A stretch of 64,000 bases of DNA from Streptomyces sindenensis (GCF_014649035.1 NZ_BMSG01000014.1:62001-126000), one strand, 5' to 3'. Positions 16,087-24,998 are shown, counted from the stretch's first letter. Notes: generated by a model not told the origin, from the sequence alone. A program made the numbers and translations.

Positions 16087-16979
16087 GACAGTGCCCTCCC
16101 CAGTGCGCGTCGGGCGAGCGCGGCGACCGTGCGCCGCAGGTGCAGGACGGCCGGGGACAGCGGCGGGGCCTCTGATCCGTCGGCCGGTGGTGCGTGGTCC
16201 GGGATGCAGGCCGCGGCGACGTAGTCGCCGAAGGCGGCCAGCGCGTCGGGGGCCAGGCCCCGCTCGCCGTCCCAGTCGATCAGCGAGGCGATCCACTGCT
16301 CCGCCTCCAGCGGGCGCAGCGGCATCGGGGCGATGGCGCCGACCGCGCAGCGCACGCCCCGGCGGGCCGGGTCCAGGACGATCGCGACGGAGGCGGTGGC
16401 GCGGCCGGGACCGGTGCGGCCTGTGGCCTTCAGGAACACCTGCGGGGCGTGCAGCAGCGGTACGCGGACGAAGCCGATCAGCTCCGCGGGCTCCAGCAGT
16501 TCGCGACCCGCCAGCAGGTGCGAGACGGGGATCTCGCGGCGGGCGCCGTCGGGGCACGCGATGACGAGCTCGGCCTCCAGGGCGGCCAGCACCGGCAGGG
16601 AGTCGCCGGTGGGCGCGGAGGTGACGATGTTGCCGCCGAGCGTGCCCGCGTTGCGGATCTGGGGCGGGCCGGCGGCGCGGGCGGAGGCCGCGAGGGCGGG
16701 GATGAGGGCGGCGAAGTCCGGGCGGCCCATCCGGGCGTGGGTGAGTCCGGCGCCCAGGAGGGCGTGTCCGTCCTGGTAGTGCCAGCCGCGCAGCTCGCTG
16801 ATCCGGCCGAGGCCGACCAGGCCGGAGGGGCGCAGCAGCCCCTTGTTGACGGCTGCCATCAGGTCCGTGCCCCCGGCAACCGGAACGGCTGCGGGCATGG
16901 CGCCGAGAGCCGCCACGGCCTCGTCCAACGAGGCCGGCAGCGTCACCGACTGCGTCGCCTGCGGTGCGTGCGTGGTCAA
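16083..16979 (-). CDS. Molybdenum hydroxylase FAD-binding subunit
   Basis: The protein has 298 residues from a TTG start at 16979, chosen because AGGGG lies 8 bases upstream and MTTHAPQATQSVTLPASLDE opens the family's usual N-terminus; the frame is open further upstream without domain features. The FAD motifs PVAGGTDLMAAVNKG (about 35–50) and RNAGTLGGNIVTSAPTGDSLP (about 115–135) are clear. The CO-dehydrogenase flavoprotein C-terminal domain follows. It passes electrons from the 2Fe-2S subunit to an acceptor. First gene of the three-subunit operon. Confidence 0.9.
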   Translation of the reverse strand: MTTHAPQATQSVTLPASLDEAVAALGAMPAAVPVAGGTDLMAAVNKGLLRPSGLVGLGRISELRGWHYQDGHALLGAGLTHARMGRPDFAALIPALAASARAAGPPQIRNAGTLGGNIVTSAPTGDSLPVLAALEAELVIACPDGARREIPVSHLLAGRELLEPAELIGFVRVPLLHAPQVFLKATGRTGPGRATASVAIVLDPARRGVRCAVGAIAPMPLRPLEAEQWIASLIDWDGERGLAPDALAAFGDYVAAACIPDHAPPADGSEAPPLSPAVLHLRRTVAALARRALGRALS

Positions 16980-17312
16980 CCCAGCTGCCCCTTCCCGGTG
17001 TCCCGGCGCTCTGGCCTGTTCCGCCGTACGGTACGTGTTCACAGCCCGGACGTGGCAACTCTGGCACATCTTCCGATCGGTCCGGCGCGAGGGTCCGCGA
17101 AGGGTGGATCCGTCCCTGACCTGCAAGATGTTCCGGTTTCGCATGTCTTCGGCGGGGAAGGTGAATTGCCACTCTTCAGCGAGGCTTGTACGACTTATAC
17201 GGTTCGCGCCCCGGATCCGTTCCCGGACGCGCGTCGGCCGCAGCGGTCCCGGTGGGGGCGCCCCGAAAGGCACCCCGGAGGACGGCTGCGGCCGACGGGG
17301 CCGGTGCGCGGG
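16980..17312. other. Intergenic region: hydroxylase promoter and GH20 terminator
   Basis: This 333-base gap holds the promoter side of the molybdenum hydroxylase operon (16980–17200, including the locally AT-rich GCTTGTACGACTTATACGG at 17184–17202) and the hairpin listed at 17232–17297. No gene with a credible start was seen. Confidence 0.5.
17232..17297. terminator. Long-loop hairpin after the GH20 gene
   Basis: CGTCGGCCGCAG (17232–17243) and its complement (17286–17297) form a 12-bp stem around a 42-base loop that contains further G/C complementarity. It lies 16 bases past the hexosaminidase stop on the minus strand, so it likely terminates the chitobiose operon. Confidence 0.55.
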
Positions 17313-19022
17313 TCACACCACCGGAGGCTCCCCCTCCCGCGGGAAGCCGAGGACTCCGGGGCGCTGCTGGCGGGGGTACGGGCCGCCAGGCGGGCGGTAG
17401 TCGACACCGAGGGCGTCGAGGCGGGCGTAGTGGACGGCCATCCGGGCGTCGAAGGCGTCGAAGTCCCGGTCGGCCGGGGCGGGCAGGGCGGACCAGGCGA
17501 CCTCGGCGAAGGCGGCGAGGCGCGGGAAGACCTGGTAGTCGACGCGGTCCCGGTTCTGCATGACCTCGGTCCACACGTTGGCCTGGGTGCCCAGGATGTG
17601 ACGGGCCGCCTCCTCGCTCAGGCCCGGCGGGACGGGCTCGAAGCGGTAGACGTCCTGGAGGGTCCGTACGTACCCGATGGGCATCGGCTCGTCGGGGCCG
17701 CCGTCCTGACGGTGGTCCAGGTACACCTGCTGCTCGGGGCACATGACGACGTCGTGCCCGGCCTCGGCGGCCGCGATGCCCCCGCCGTAGCCGCGCCAGG
17801 AGGAGACCGCGGCCCCTTCGGCGAGGCCGCCCTCCAGGATCTCGTCCCAGCCGATGAGGCGGCGGCCCCGGGCGGTGAGCCAGGCGTCGAAGTGCCGGAT
17901 GAACCAGGACTGGAGGCCGTCCTCGTCCTTCACGCCGAGTTCGGCGATCCGGGCCTGGGCGAGCGGGGACTCCTTCCACTGGTCCTTGGGGCACTCGTCG
18001 CCGCCCATGTGGACGAAGGGCGAGGTCGCGGCGGGGAAGAGCTCCAGCACCTCCTCCAGGACGCCCTCGAAGAAGCGCAGGGTGGTGTCGGTGGGGGCGA
18101 GGACGTTCGGGCTGACGCCCCAGGTGTCCCAGACGGTGAGGGCGGCGGTGTCGACGACGTCGGTGTTGCCCAGCTCGGGGTAGGCGCTGATCGCGGCCTG
18201 GGAGTGGCCCGGGATGTCGATCTCGGGGACGACCCGGATATGCCGCTCGGCGGCGTAGGAGACGATCTCGCGGATGTCGTCCTGGGTGTAGAAGCCGCCG
18301 TAGGGGGTCTCGTCCCACAGCTCGGAGGCCCGGTGGCCGTATTTGGTGCGCGAGCGCCAGGAGCCGGCCTCGGTGAGGCGGGGGTAGCGCTTGATCTCGA
18401 TACGCCACCCCTGGTCGTCGGTGAGGTGGAAGTGGAAGACGTTCAGCTTGTGGGCGGCGAGCAGGTCCAGGTAGCGCAGGACGTCGTCCTTGGGCAGGAA
18501 GTGCCGGGAGACGTCGAGCATCATGCCGCGCCAGCCGAAGCGGGGTTCGTCCTCGACGACGACCGGCGGGACCTTCCAGGTGCGGCCGCGGGTGAGGGGG
18601 GCGCGGCGGAAGGCGTCGGGGCCGAGGAGCTGACGGAGGGTCTGCGCGCCCCGGAAGACGCCCGCCGCCGTACCGCCCGTGACGCGTACGGCGTTCGCCT
18701 CGACGGCCAGGCGGTAGCCCTCGGGGGCGAGCGACTCGTCGAGGGCCAGCACGATGCCCTGGCCGGTCGAGCCGGTTCCGGAGCCGTCGCCCGCGCCCGT
18801 GCCGGTGCCGTCGCCCTCGGGCAGGGGCAGTCCGGTGGGCGGGCCGAGCGTGGCGCGCAGCCAGCGGGCGACGCCCTCGGTGCCCGGTGCGGCGGTCAGC
18901 GGGGTCGTGTAGCCGAGCGGGTAGGGCCCGGCGGGGGCCGCGGTCAGGGTGCGCGGGGCCGGGATCAGACCGAGGGCGGCGGCGTCCACGGCGCCCGGGG
19001 AGGGGGAGTTCTCGGGTGTCAT
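17313..19022 (-). CDS. GH20 beta-N-acetylhexosaminidase, intracellular
   Basis: The protein has 569 residues. An N-terminal GH20b domain (about 20–150) precedes the catalytic TIM barrel, which carries FGWRGMMLDVSRHF, HLTDDQGWRIEIK and the catalytic Asp-Glu pair in HMGGDECPKDQW. The family cleaves terminal GlcNAc by substrate-assisted catalysis. There is no signal peptide, so it should act in the cytoplasm on imported chitobiose-like sugars, as DasD does in the dasABCD system. It starts 4 bases after the second permease and ends the DasR-box-controlled operon. Confidence 0.92.
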   Translation of the reverse strand: MTPENSPSPGAVDAAALGLIPAPRTLTAAPAGPYPLGYTTPLTAAPGTEGVARWLRATLGPPTGLPLPEGDGTGTGAGDGSGTGSTGQGIVLALDESLAPEGYRLAVEANAVRVTGGTAAGVFRGAQTLRQLLGPDAFRRAPLTRGRTWKVPPVVVEDEPRFGWRGMMLDVSRHFLPKDDVLRYLDLLAAHKLNVFHFHLTDDQGWRIEIKRYPRLTEAGSWRSRTKYGHRASELWDETPYGGFYTQDDIREIVSYAAERHIRVVPEIDIPGHSQAAISAYPELGNTDVVDTAALTVWDTWGVSPNVLAPTDTTLRFFEGVLEEVLELFPAATSPFVHMGGDECPKDQWKESPLAQARIAELGVKDEDGLQSWFIRHFDAWLTARGRRLIGWDEILEGGLAEGAAVSSWRGYGGGIAAAEAGHDVVMCPEQQVYLDHRQDGGPDEPMPIGYVRTLQDVYRFEPVPPGLSEEAARHILGTQANVWTEVMQNRDRVDYQVFPRLAAFAEVAWSALPAPADRDFDAFDARMAVHYARLDALGVDYRPPGGPYPRQQRPGVLGFPREGEPPVV

Positions 19023-19026
19023 GACG

Positions 19027-19875
19027 TCAGTCCTTAACCGCTCCGCCCAGTCCGGAGACGAGGCGTCGCTGTACGAGTACGAAGAAGACCAGGACGGGGA
19101 TGGTCATCACGGTCGAGGCTGCCATGATCCCTCCCCAGTCGTTCTCGTCCGGCTTGAAGAAGACCAGCAGCGCCATCGGCAGCGTCGACTGGGAGGTGTC
19201 GCTGATGATGAACGACTTCGCGAACAGGAAGTCGTTCCAGGTGGTGATGAAGGAGAAGACGCTCGTGGCGACCAGGCCGGGGAAGACCAGCGGGAAGAGG
19301 ATCTGCCACAGGAAGCGGGTGCGGCTGGCGCCGTCGATGCAGGCGGCCTCCTCCAGGGCCTCGGGGACGGCCTTGACGAAGCCGCGCAGCATCCAGATGG
19401 CGAACGGCAGCGAGAAGGCGAGGTGCGGCAGGATCAGCGAGCCGAGCGTGTTCAGCTGGCCGAAGTCCCGCATCAGGAAGAACAGCGGGATGGTCAGCGC
19501 CTCCACCGGCACCATCTGCGCCACCAGGAACATGATCAGCAGCGTGGTGCGGAACCTGAAGCGGAAGCGGGTCACGGCGGTGGCGGCCAGGAAGGCGACC
19601 AGCGCGGAGAGGATGACGACCGTGCCCGCCACCAGCAGGCTGTTGAGGAAGTAGCGGCCGAAGTCCTGCTGTTCGAAGACCCGGCGGAACGAGTCGAGCG
19701 AGGGGGCCAGCGTCCAGGGGCGGGCCTCGGTGGACTGGATCTCCCCGGCCGGTTTGAAGGCGGAGAGCACCATCCAGTACAGCGGGAAGGCGACCGCGAC
19801 GGCGATGAGCAGGGCGGCGGCCTCGGCCATCAGCCGGCCGGGGCGCTTGACGCCCAGAAGCGTGCGTGCGCTCAC
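19027..19875 (-). CDS. Sugar ABC transporter permease 2 (MalG type)
   Basis: The protein has 282 residues from GTG at 19875, which overlaps the upstream permease stop (GTGA). Six membrane helices are evident, and the EAA loop EALEEAACIDGASRTRF lies around residue 190. A longer open frame upstream belongs to the other permease's reading frame and is not used. It forms a heterodimeric channel with the preceding permease; no ATPase gene is present, so a shared MsiK-type ATPase presumably energises it. Confidence 0.92.
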   Translation of the reverse strand: MSARTLLGVKRPGRLMAEAAALLIAVAVAFPLYWMVLSAFKPAGEIQSTEARPWTLAPSLDSFRRVFEQQDFGRYFLNSLLVAGTVVILSALVAFLAATAVTRFRFRFRTTLLIMFLVAQMVPVEALTIPLFFLMRDFGQLNTLGSLILPHLAFSLPFAIWMLRGFVKAVPEALEEAACIDGASRTRFLWQILFPLVFPGLVATSVFSFITTWNDFLFAKSFIISDTSQSTLPMALLVFFKPDENDWGGIMAASTVMTIPVLVFFVLVQRRLVSGLGGAVKD

Positions 19876-20858
19876 AGTTCCTCCCCCTGGCGCCGCACCA
19901 GGCGCAGATAGACCAGCGTGACGGCCAGCAGGATCACCAGCATCACGACACCGATCGCCGATCCGAGGCTGTACTGCGAGGAAGCGAACGCCTTCTGGTA
20001 CGCGTACACGTTGAGCACCAGGTTCTGGCCGGCGATACCGCCGCCGTTGGTCATGACGTAGATCTGGGTGAAGACCTTGAAGTCCCAGATGATCGACTGG
20101 ATGGTGACGACGATCAGGATGGGCTTGAGCATCGGCGCCATGATGGTGCGCCAGATCCGCCACTGCGACGCGCCGTCCAGCGAGGCGGCCTCCAGCACCT
20201 CGGTGGGGATCGCCCGGATGCCCGCGTACACGGTGACCATCACGAACGGGAACGAGCACCACAGGACTTCGAGGAGGACGAGCGCGAAGGCGCTGTAACG
20301 GCCGTACGTCCAGGAGAAGTCGCCGAGCCCGAGCACCTTGTTGACCGGTCCGAAGTCGGGGTCGAAGAGAAAGACCCAGACGGTGGAGCCGGTGATCGCG
20401 GGGGTCGCCCAGGCGCCGAGCGCGGCCATCATCAGCGCCAGCCGGGGCAGGGCGCGGATGCGGGTGAGCAGGACGGCGAGCGCGCAGCCGACGGCCAGGG
20501 TGGAGATCACGCAGGCCGCGGCGAAGAGCACGGTGGCGAGGAGGACCTGCCAGAACTGGCTGTCGTTGAAGAGGGTCGCGTAGTTGCCGAAGCCCTGGAA
20601 GGTGGTGGGTTCGCCGCCGCTGACCTGGGCCTGGGTGTATTCGAGGAACGAGATCAGGCCGAGCTGGTAGATCGGGTAGACCAGCAGGCCGGCGAGCAGG
20701 ACGAGGGCCGGCAGGAGGTAGAGCCAGGGCGTCCAGCCGGAGTGCCCCCTGGGGGAGACGGACCGGCCGCGCCGGGGCGGGCGGGCGGCCGGAGTGGCGC
20801 CGCCCGCCCCGGCCGCGCCCGCGGGCGCGGCCTTGAGCGGTGAGGTGTGCGTGGTCAT
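19872..20858 (-). CDS. Sugar ABC transporter permease 1 (MalF type)
   Basis: The protein has 328 residues. A Pro/Ala/Gly-rich cytoplasmic N-terminus (about 40 residues) precedes six membrane helices. The EAA loop EVLEAASLDGASQWRIW sits around residue 240. ATG start at 20858, two bases after the binding-protein stop, shows operon organisation. The family and its neighbours (GH20, DasR box) point to chitobiose or other GlcNAc-oligosaccharide import. Confidence 0.92.
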   Translation of the reverse strand: MTTHTSPLKAAPAGAAGAGGATPAARPPRRGRSVSPRGHSGWTPWLYLLPALVLLAGLLVYPIYQLGLISFLEYTQAQVSGGEPTTFQGFGNYATLFNDSQFWQVLLATVLFAAACVISTLAVGCALAVLLTRIRALPRLALMMAALGAWATPAITGSTVWVFLFDPDFGPVNKVLGLGDFSWTYGRYSAFALVLLEVLWCSFPFVMVTVYAGIRAIPTEVLEAASLDGASQWRIWRTIMAPMLKPILIVVTIQSIIWDFKVFTQIYVMTNGGGIAGQNLVLNVYAYQKAFASSQYSLGSAIGVVMLVILLAVTLVYLRLVRRQGEEL

Positions 20859-20860
20859 CG

Positions 20861-22165
20861 TCAGCCGGCTTCGGTGAAGGCCGCGTCCATCTTCTTCGCC
20901 GCGTCGTCCGAGGCCTTCGCCACGTCCTTACGGCCGGAGACGATCTCCTGGAACATCGTCGGCAGCACCAGCGAGGCGTCGATCTGGCCCCAGGCGGGCG
21001 AGGCGGGGACGAACTTGGCGCCCGCGCCGAGGGTCTGGACGAACGGGGCGACGAAGGGCTCCTTCTTCGCGGCGTTGTCCCGGACGTCGGTGTAGGTGGG
21101 CAGGAAGCCCATCGCGTCGAACATCTGGGCCTGGGTCTTCTTGCCGGACAGCGACTTCATCAGGCCGACGGCGAGGGTGCGGTGCGAACTGCTCTTGAGG
21201 ACGCCGAGGTTGTTGCCGCCCGCGAAGGCCGGGGCGATGGAGTTCTCCGCGACGCCGGGCAGCGGCACCACGGCGTACTTGCCCTTGACGGCGCCCGCCT
21301 CGACGGCCGCGTGGCTGAAGTCGCCGCCGATCGCCATGGCGGCCTTGCCGGAGGCGAAGGCGGTCACGGTGGCGTTGCCGCCCATGGAGGCGCACTTGGC
21401 GGCCGGGCAGTTGTCGTCGCCGAAGAGGGAGGTGTACGCCTCGATGCCCTTGCGGGACTTCTCGCTGTTGATGCCGGACTTGTACGTGCCGTCGGTCTCG
21501 CCCGCGAGTTCGCCGCCGTTGGCCCAGATGAAGGGCATCGCGCCGTAGGTGTACGCGCCGCCGACCGCGAGGCCGTAGAGGTCGGGCTTGGCCTTGCGGA
21601 TCTTCTTGGCGGTGGAGATCAGCTCGTCCTGGGACTTGGGGGGATCGATGCCGAGGTCCTTGAAGACGTCGGTGCGGTAGTAGAGCGCCCGGACGCCGAC
21701 GAAGAAGGGCGCGCCGTAGACCTTGCCGTCCACGGTGACGGACTGCTTGGCGATCGGGTCGGTGTCCCTGGCCTCGTCCCAGGCGCCGAACTCCTCGGTG
21801 ATGTCGGCGAGTCCGCCGTCCTTGACGTATCCGGCGGTGTCGCTGTTGCCGTACTCGATGAGGTCCGGGGCGCTTTTGGGGTCGTTGAACGCGGCCTTGA
21901 TGCGCTGCGCGCGGGTGTCGACGGGTATGTACTCGATCTCGACCTTCGCGCCCTCGTGGGCCTTCTCGAATTCGGCGACGGCCGCGTCGACGACCTTCTC
22001 CTTGGGCTTGTTGCCGACCTCCTGGAAGAGCCAGACACGGAGCGTGCCGCTCTTGTCGTCACCCTTCGCACTCGTGTCGGAGGTCTGCGGCGCACAGGCG
22101 GTGGCGGTGAGGCCGGCCAGCACAAGCGCCGCGACGGGGGCGGCAATTCGGGCAGAAAGCTTCAT
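20861..22165 (-). CDS. Sugar-binding lipoprotein, chitooligosaccharide/GlcNAc type
   Basis: The protein has 434 residues. The signal peptide ends in a lipobox (LTATAC-A, Cys at about residue 24). The mature domain is a family 1 extracellular solute-binding protein with FQEVGNKPKEKVVDAAVAEF, IEYIPVDTRAQRIKAAFNDP and DLIEYGNSDTAGYV. These resemble N,N'-diacetylchitobiose/NgcE-DasA-type binding proteins by recall. First gene of a four-gene operon; its promoter region carries a dre box about 96–111 bases upstream and a GTTGCA-N5-TGCAAC inverted repeat 23–39 bases upstream. Substrate specificity is inferred. Confidence 0.88.
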   Translation of the reverse strand: MKLSARIAAPVAALVLAGLTATACAPQTSDTSAKGDDKSGTLRVWLFQEVGNKPKEKVVDAAVAEFEKAHEGAKVEIEYIPVDTRAQRIKAAFNDPKSAPDLIEYGNSDTAGYVKDGGLADITEEFGAWDEARDTDPIAKQSVTVDGKVYGAPFFVGVRALYYRTDVFKDLGIDPPKSQDELISTAKKIRKAKPDLYGLAVGGAYTYGAMPFIWANGGELAGETDGTYKSGINSEKSRKGIEAYTSLFGDDNCPAAKCASMGGNATVTAFASGKAAMAIGGDFSHAAVEAGAVKGKYAVVPLPGVAENSIAPAFAGGNNLGVLKSSSHRTLAVGLMKSLSGKKTQAQMFDAMGFLPTYTDVRDNAAKKEPFVAPFVQTLGAGAKFVPASPAWGQIDASLVLPTMFQEIVSGRKDVAKASDDAAKKMDAAFTEAG

Positions 22166-22187
22166 CCGGAACCCCTACCGGTCAAGC

Positions 22188-22204
22188 GTTGCATCATGTG
22201 CAAC
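22188..22204. promoter_or_regulatory. Inverted repeat GTTGCA-TCATG-TGCAAC in operon promoter
   Basis: The perfect 6-bp arms with a 5-base spacer lie 23–39 bases upstream of the binding-protein start. Further TGCAC/GTGCA words occur at 22216–22224. It may be a second operator (for example LacI-type) or part of the leader. Confidence 0.45.
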
Positions 22205-22260
22205 GTGCGTTTCGTTCTGCACAACTGGCAGGAGAGTAGGCCCGCGTTCCGGTGACGACA

Positions 22261-22276
22261 AGTGGTCTCGACCACT
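22261..22276. promoter_or_regulatory. DasR-responsive element (dre)
   Basis: AGTGGTCTCGACCACT matches the published dre consensus (A[C/G]TGGTCTAGACCA[C/G]T) at all but one central base and is palindromic. It lies about 96–111 bases before the binding-protein gene, whose operon also encodes a GH20 enzyme. DasR represses such genes until glucosamine-6-phosphate accumulates, so this operon should be GlcNAc-responsive. Confidence 0.85.
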
Positions 22277-22342
22277 CTGTGACCAGCGGACGCAGCCCGT
22301 GCAACGCGACCGAACCGTCACCCTCCGTGAGCGGGCATGCGG

Positions 22343-22384
22343 AAGGCCCCCGGGGCGTGCGGTGTCGCACGCCCCGGGGGCCTT
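22343..22384. terminator. Perfect 18-bp stem terminator after DUF3039 gene
   Basis: AAGGCCCCCGGGGCGTGC (22343–22360) pairs without mismatch with 22367–22384 across a 6-base loop, 23 bases past the DUF3039 stop. It insulates the yqgE–DUF3039 transcript from the sugar operon. Confidence 0.88.
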
Positions 22385-22406
22385 TCAGCGAGTGCGGGAG
22401 CCGGAC

Positions 22407-22703
22407 CTACTTCTTGTCCTTGCCGCCGCCCTTGCCCTTGTCCTTGTCGCCGCCGGCGCCCATGGACTCGTAGATCTCCTTGCACATGGGACAGACCGGG
22501 TACTTCTTGGGATCGCGCCCCGGCACCCAGACCTTTCCGCACAGCGCGACCACGGGAGTGCCCTCCAGGGCGCTCGCCATGATCTTGTCCTTCTGGACGT
22601 AATGGGCGTAGCGCTCGTGGTCGCCGTCGCCCCTCGACACCTGCGGTGTCGGCTCGACGAGGGTCCCCGTACCTGCCCCGCGATCGGGCTCAAGAGTGCT
22701 CAT
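22407..22703 (-). CDS. DUF3039 family zinc-ribbon-like protein
   Basis: From ATG at 22703 the protein has 98 residues; an in-frame TTG three codons upstream is possible but less likely. The core VALCGKVWVPGRDPKKYPVC and PMCKEIY presents one Cys and a CxxC pair, suggesting metal binding. The C-terminal tail is Gly/Lys-rich (DKDKGKGGGKDKK). DUF3039 is conserved in actinobacteria without known function. It lies 30 bases after yqgE and is probably co-transcribed. Confidence 0.8.
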   Translation of the reverse strand: MSTLEPDRGAGTGTLVEPTPQVSRGDGDHERYAHYVQKDKIMASALEGTPVVALCGKVWVPGRDPKKYPVCPMCKEIYESMGAGGDKDKGKGGGKDKK

Positions 22704-22733
22704 AACCGCCAAGGGTACTGAAAGAGGCGGGGA

Positions 22734-23294
22734 TCAGTTGAGTGAAGGGTCGTCCGGATACGTGGCGATCATCGCGAGCTCGCTGCGCTGGCGGCGGAGC
22801 ACCGCACGCCAGAGCCGCTCCGGGCGCGGGGAGGAGACGTCGCCGGGCTCGGACTCGACCACGTACCACGCGCCCTCGGTCAGCTCGCCCTCCAGTTGAC
22901 CGGGGCCCCAGCCCGCGTACCCGGCGAAGATCCGCAGCGAGCCGAGGGCGGGGCCGAGCAGCTCCGGCGGGGTCTCCAGATCGACCAGGCCGATCGCCCC
23001 GTGCACCCGCCGCCAGCCGAGCGGGCCCTCGTCGCCGGGGATCACGGCCACGCCGAGCGCGGAGTCGAGCGAGACCGGACCGCCCTGGAAGACCACGTCC
23101 GGCTCGCCGGTCAGGGCGGCCCAGGACGCGAGGATGTCGCCGACGCCGACCGGGGTCGGCCGGTTGAGGACCACGCCGAGGGAGCCCTCCTCGTCGTGGT
23201 CGAGGAGCAGCACCACCGCGCGGTCGAAATTCGGGTCCGTGAGGGCGGGTGCGGCCACGAGCAGTCGCCCTGTGAGCGAGGACACCTCGGTCAT
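22734..23294 (-). CDS. YqgE/AlgH family protein (DUF179)
   Basis: The protein has 186 residues, the normal length. Family hallmarks are LTGRLLVAAPALTDPNFDRA, LLLDHDEEGSLGVVLNRPT and the later FAGYAGWGPGQLEGEL. The biochemical role is unknown although the structure is solved for homologues. ATG start at 23294. Upstream gene of a two-gene unit with DUF3039 and divergent from murA. Confidence 0.93.
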   Translation of the reverse strand: MTEVSSLTGRLLVAAPALTDPNFDRAVVLLLDHDEEGSLGVVLNRPTPVGVGDILASWAALTGEPDVVFQGGPVSLDSALGVAVIPGDEGPLGWRRVHGAIGLVDLETPPELLGPALGSLRIFAGYAGWGPGQLEGELTEGAWYVVESEPGDVSSPRPERLWRAVLRRQRSELAMIATYPDDPSLN

Positions 23295-23495
23295 GGCACG
23301 AATGATCCCGCATCTTCGCCCTTCTCGGGAGGCGAGTACCCGTGATGCCGCCCTCAGGAGAGCGAGCGCAGCTCAGGGCGCACGGAGGCACGGGGAGCGC
23401 ATCGTCCGGCGGGGACGCTGTGGGCCATCCGGACGGTAACCCTCCGCAAGATCGGGTGCGCAGAGGGTGTTGTGGCGGATTCATGACGTTCGTAC

Positions 23496-23523
23496 ACCCC
23501 CCTTCGCCTTACGGAAGGGGGGT
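23496..23523. promoter_or_regulatory. 10-bp G/C hairpin in the murA leader
   Basis: ACCCCCCTTC (23496–23505) and GAAGGGGGGT (23514–23523) form a perfect stem with an 8-base loop, 59 bases before the murA start and between divergent genes. It might be a leader structure or an operator; a terminator is unlikely at this place. Confidence 0.35.
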
Positions 23524-23581
23524 AGGAGGCCATTACCCTTTTCGTTGGCCCCCTGCCCGACCACTCCGGAACGCGAGATAC

Positions 23582-24922
23582 ATGACCGGCACAGACGATG
23601 TCCTGCTTGTCCACGGCGGCACCCCGCTGGAGGGCGAGATCCGCGTCCGAGGCGCCAAGAACCTGGTGCCGAAGGCCATGGTCGCCGCGCTGCTCGGCAG
23701 CGGGCCCAGCCGCCTCCGCAACGTTCCCGACATCCGTGACGTGCGGGTGGTCCGGGGACTCCTCCAGCTGCACGGCGTCACCGTCCGCCCCGGCGACGAG
23801 CCGGGCGAACTGATCCTCGACCCCTCGCACGTGGAGTCGGCCAACGTCGCCGACATCGATGCCCACGCGGGTTCGTCGCGCATCCCGATCCTCTTCTGCG
23901 GCCCCCTGCTGCACCGTCTCGGCCACGCCTTCATCCCGGGGCTGGGCGGCTGCGACATCGGCGGCCGGCCGATCGACTTCCACTTCGAGGTGCTGCGCCA
24001 GTTCGGCGCGACCATCGAGAAGCGGGCCGACGGCCAGTACCTGGAGGCCCCGCAGCGGCTGCGCGGCACCAAGATCCGGCTGCCGTACCCCTCGGTGGGC
24101 TCCACCGAGCAGGTGCTGCTCACCGCCGTCCTCGCCGAGGGCGTCACCGAGCTGTCGAACGCGGCCGTCGAGCCGGAGATCGAGGACCTCATCTGCGTAC
24201 TGCAGAAGATGGGCGCGATCATCTCCATGGACACCGACCGGACCATCCGGATCACCGGTGTCGACAAGCTCGACGGATACACCCACCGGGCGATCCCGGA
24301 CCGCCTGGAGGCGGCCTCCTGGGCGTCGGCGGCGCTGGCGACCGAGGGCAACATCTATGTGCGCGGCGCCCAGCAGCGCTCGATGATGACCTTCCTGAAC
24401 ACCTACCGCAAGGTCGGCGGCGCCTTCGAGATCGACGACGAGGGCATTCGCTTCTGGCACCCGGGCGGCGCGCTCAACGCCATCGCGCTGGAGACGGACG
24501 TGCACCCCGGCTTCCAGACCGACTGGCAGCAGCCCCTGGTGGTGGCCCTGACGCAGGCGGCCGGGCTCTCCATCGTGCACGAGACGGTGTACGAGTCGCG
24601 GCTCGGCTTCACCTCCGCGCTCAACCAGATGGGCGCGCACATCCAGCTCTACCGCGAGTGCCTGGGCGGCTCCGACTGCCGCTTCGGCCAGCGCAACTTC
24701 CTGCACTCGGCGGTCGTCTCCGGGCCGACCAAGCTGCAGGGCGCGGACCTGGTCATCCCGGACCTCCGGGGCGGCTTCTCGTACCTGATCGCGGCGCTGG
24801 CGGCGCAGGGCACCTCCCGGGTGCACGGCATCGACCTGATCAACCGCGGCTACGAGAACTTCATGGAGAAGCTGGAGAAGCTCGGCGCGAAGGTGGAGCT
24901 GCCGGGCGGTTCCCTGGTCTGA
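23582..24922 (+). CDS. murA: UDP-N-acetylglucosamine 1-carboxyvinyltransferase (MurA)
   Basis: The protein has 446 residues from ATG 23582. It transfers enolpyruvate from PEP to UDP-GlcNAc, the first committed step of peptidoglycan synthesis. The substrate loop GGCDIGGRPIDFH keeps the catalytic Cys (equivalent to E. coli Cys115), so fosfomycin sensitivity is expected. RGAKNLVPKAMVAALL at the N-terminus and LRGGFSYLIAALAAQG near the C-terminus are typical. The open frame extends upstream to 23342, but that part crosses the promoter and lacks homology. Confidence 0.95.
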   Translation: MTGTDDVLLVHGGTPLEGEIRVRGAKNLVPKAMVAALLGSGPSRLRNVPDIRDVRVVRGLLQLHGVTVRPGDEPGELILDPSHVESANVADIDAHAGSSRIPILFCGPLLHRLGHAFIPGLGGCDIGGRPIDFHFEVLRQFGATIEKRADGQYLEAPQRLRGTKIRLPYPSVGSTEQVLLTAVLAEGVTELSNAAVEPEIEDLICVLQKMGAIISMDTDRTIRITGVDKLDGYTHRAIPDRLEAASWASAALATEGNIYVRGAQQRSMMTFLNTYRKVGGAFEIDDEGIRFWHPGGALNAIALETDVHPGFQTDWQQPLVVALTQAAGLSIVHETVYESRLGFTSALNQMGAHIQLYRECLGGSDCRFGQRNFLHSAVVSGPTKLQGADLVIPDLRGGFSYLIAALAAQGTSRVHGIDLINRGYENFMEKLEKLGAKVELPGGSLV

Positions 24923-24957
24923 CCCCGCTCAGTGCTGCCGCACACAGCACTGCGCAC

Positions 24958-24998
24958 CCGGCGCCCCGGTCCCCTCAGCGAGGGGGCCGGGGCGCCGG
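24958..24998. terminator. murA terminator
   Basis: CCGGCGCCCCGG (24958–24969) pairs with 24987–24998, with an inner CCCCT/AGGGG stem, and is followed on the plus strand by CTTTCC. It begins 35 bases past the murA stop and contains the stop of the opposing regulator gene. A smaller hairpin (AGTGCTG/CAGCACT, 24931–24951) precedes it. Confidence 0.85.
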
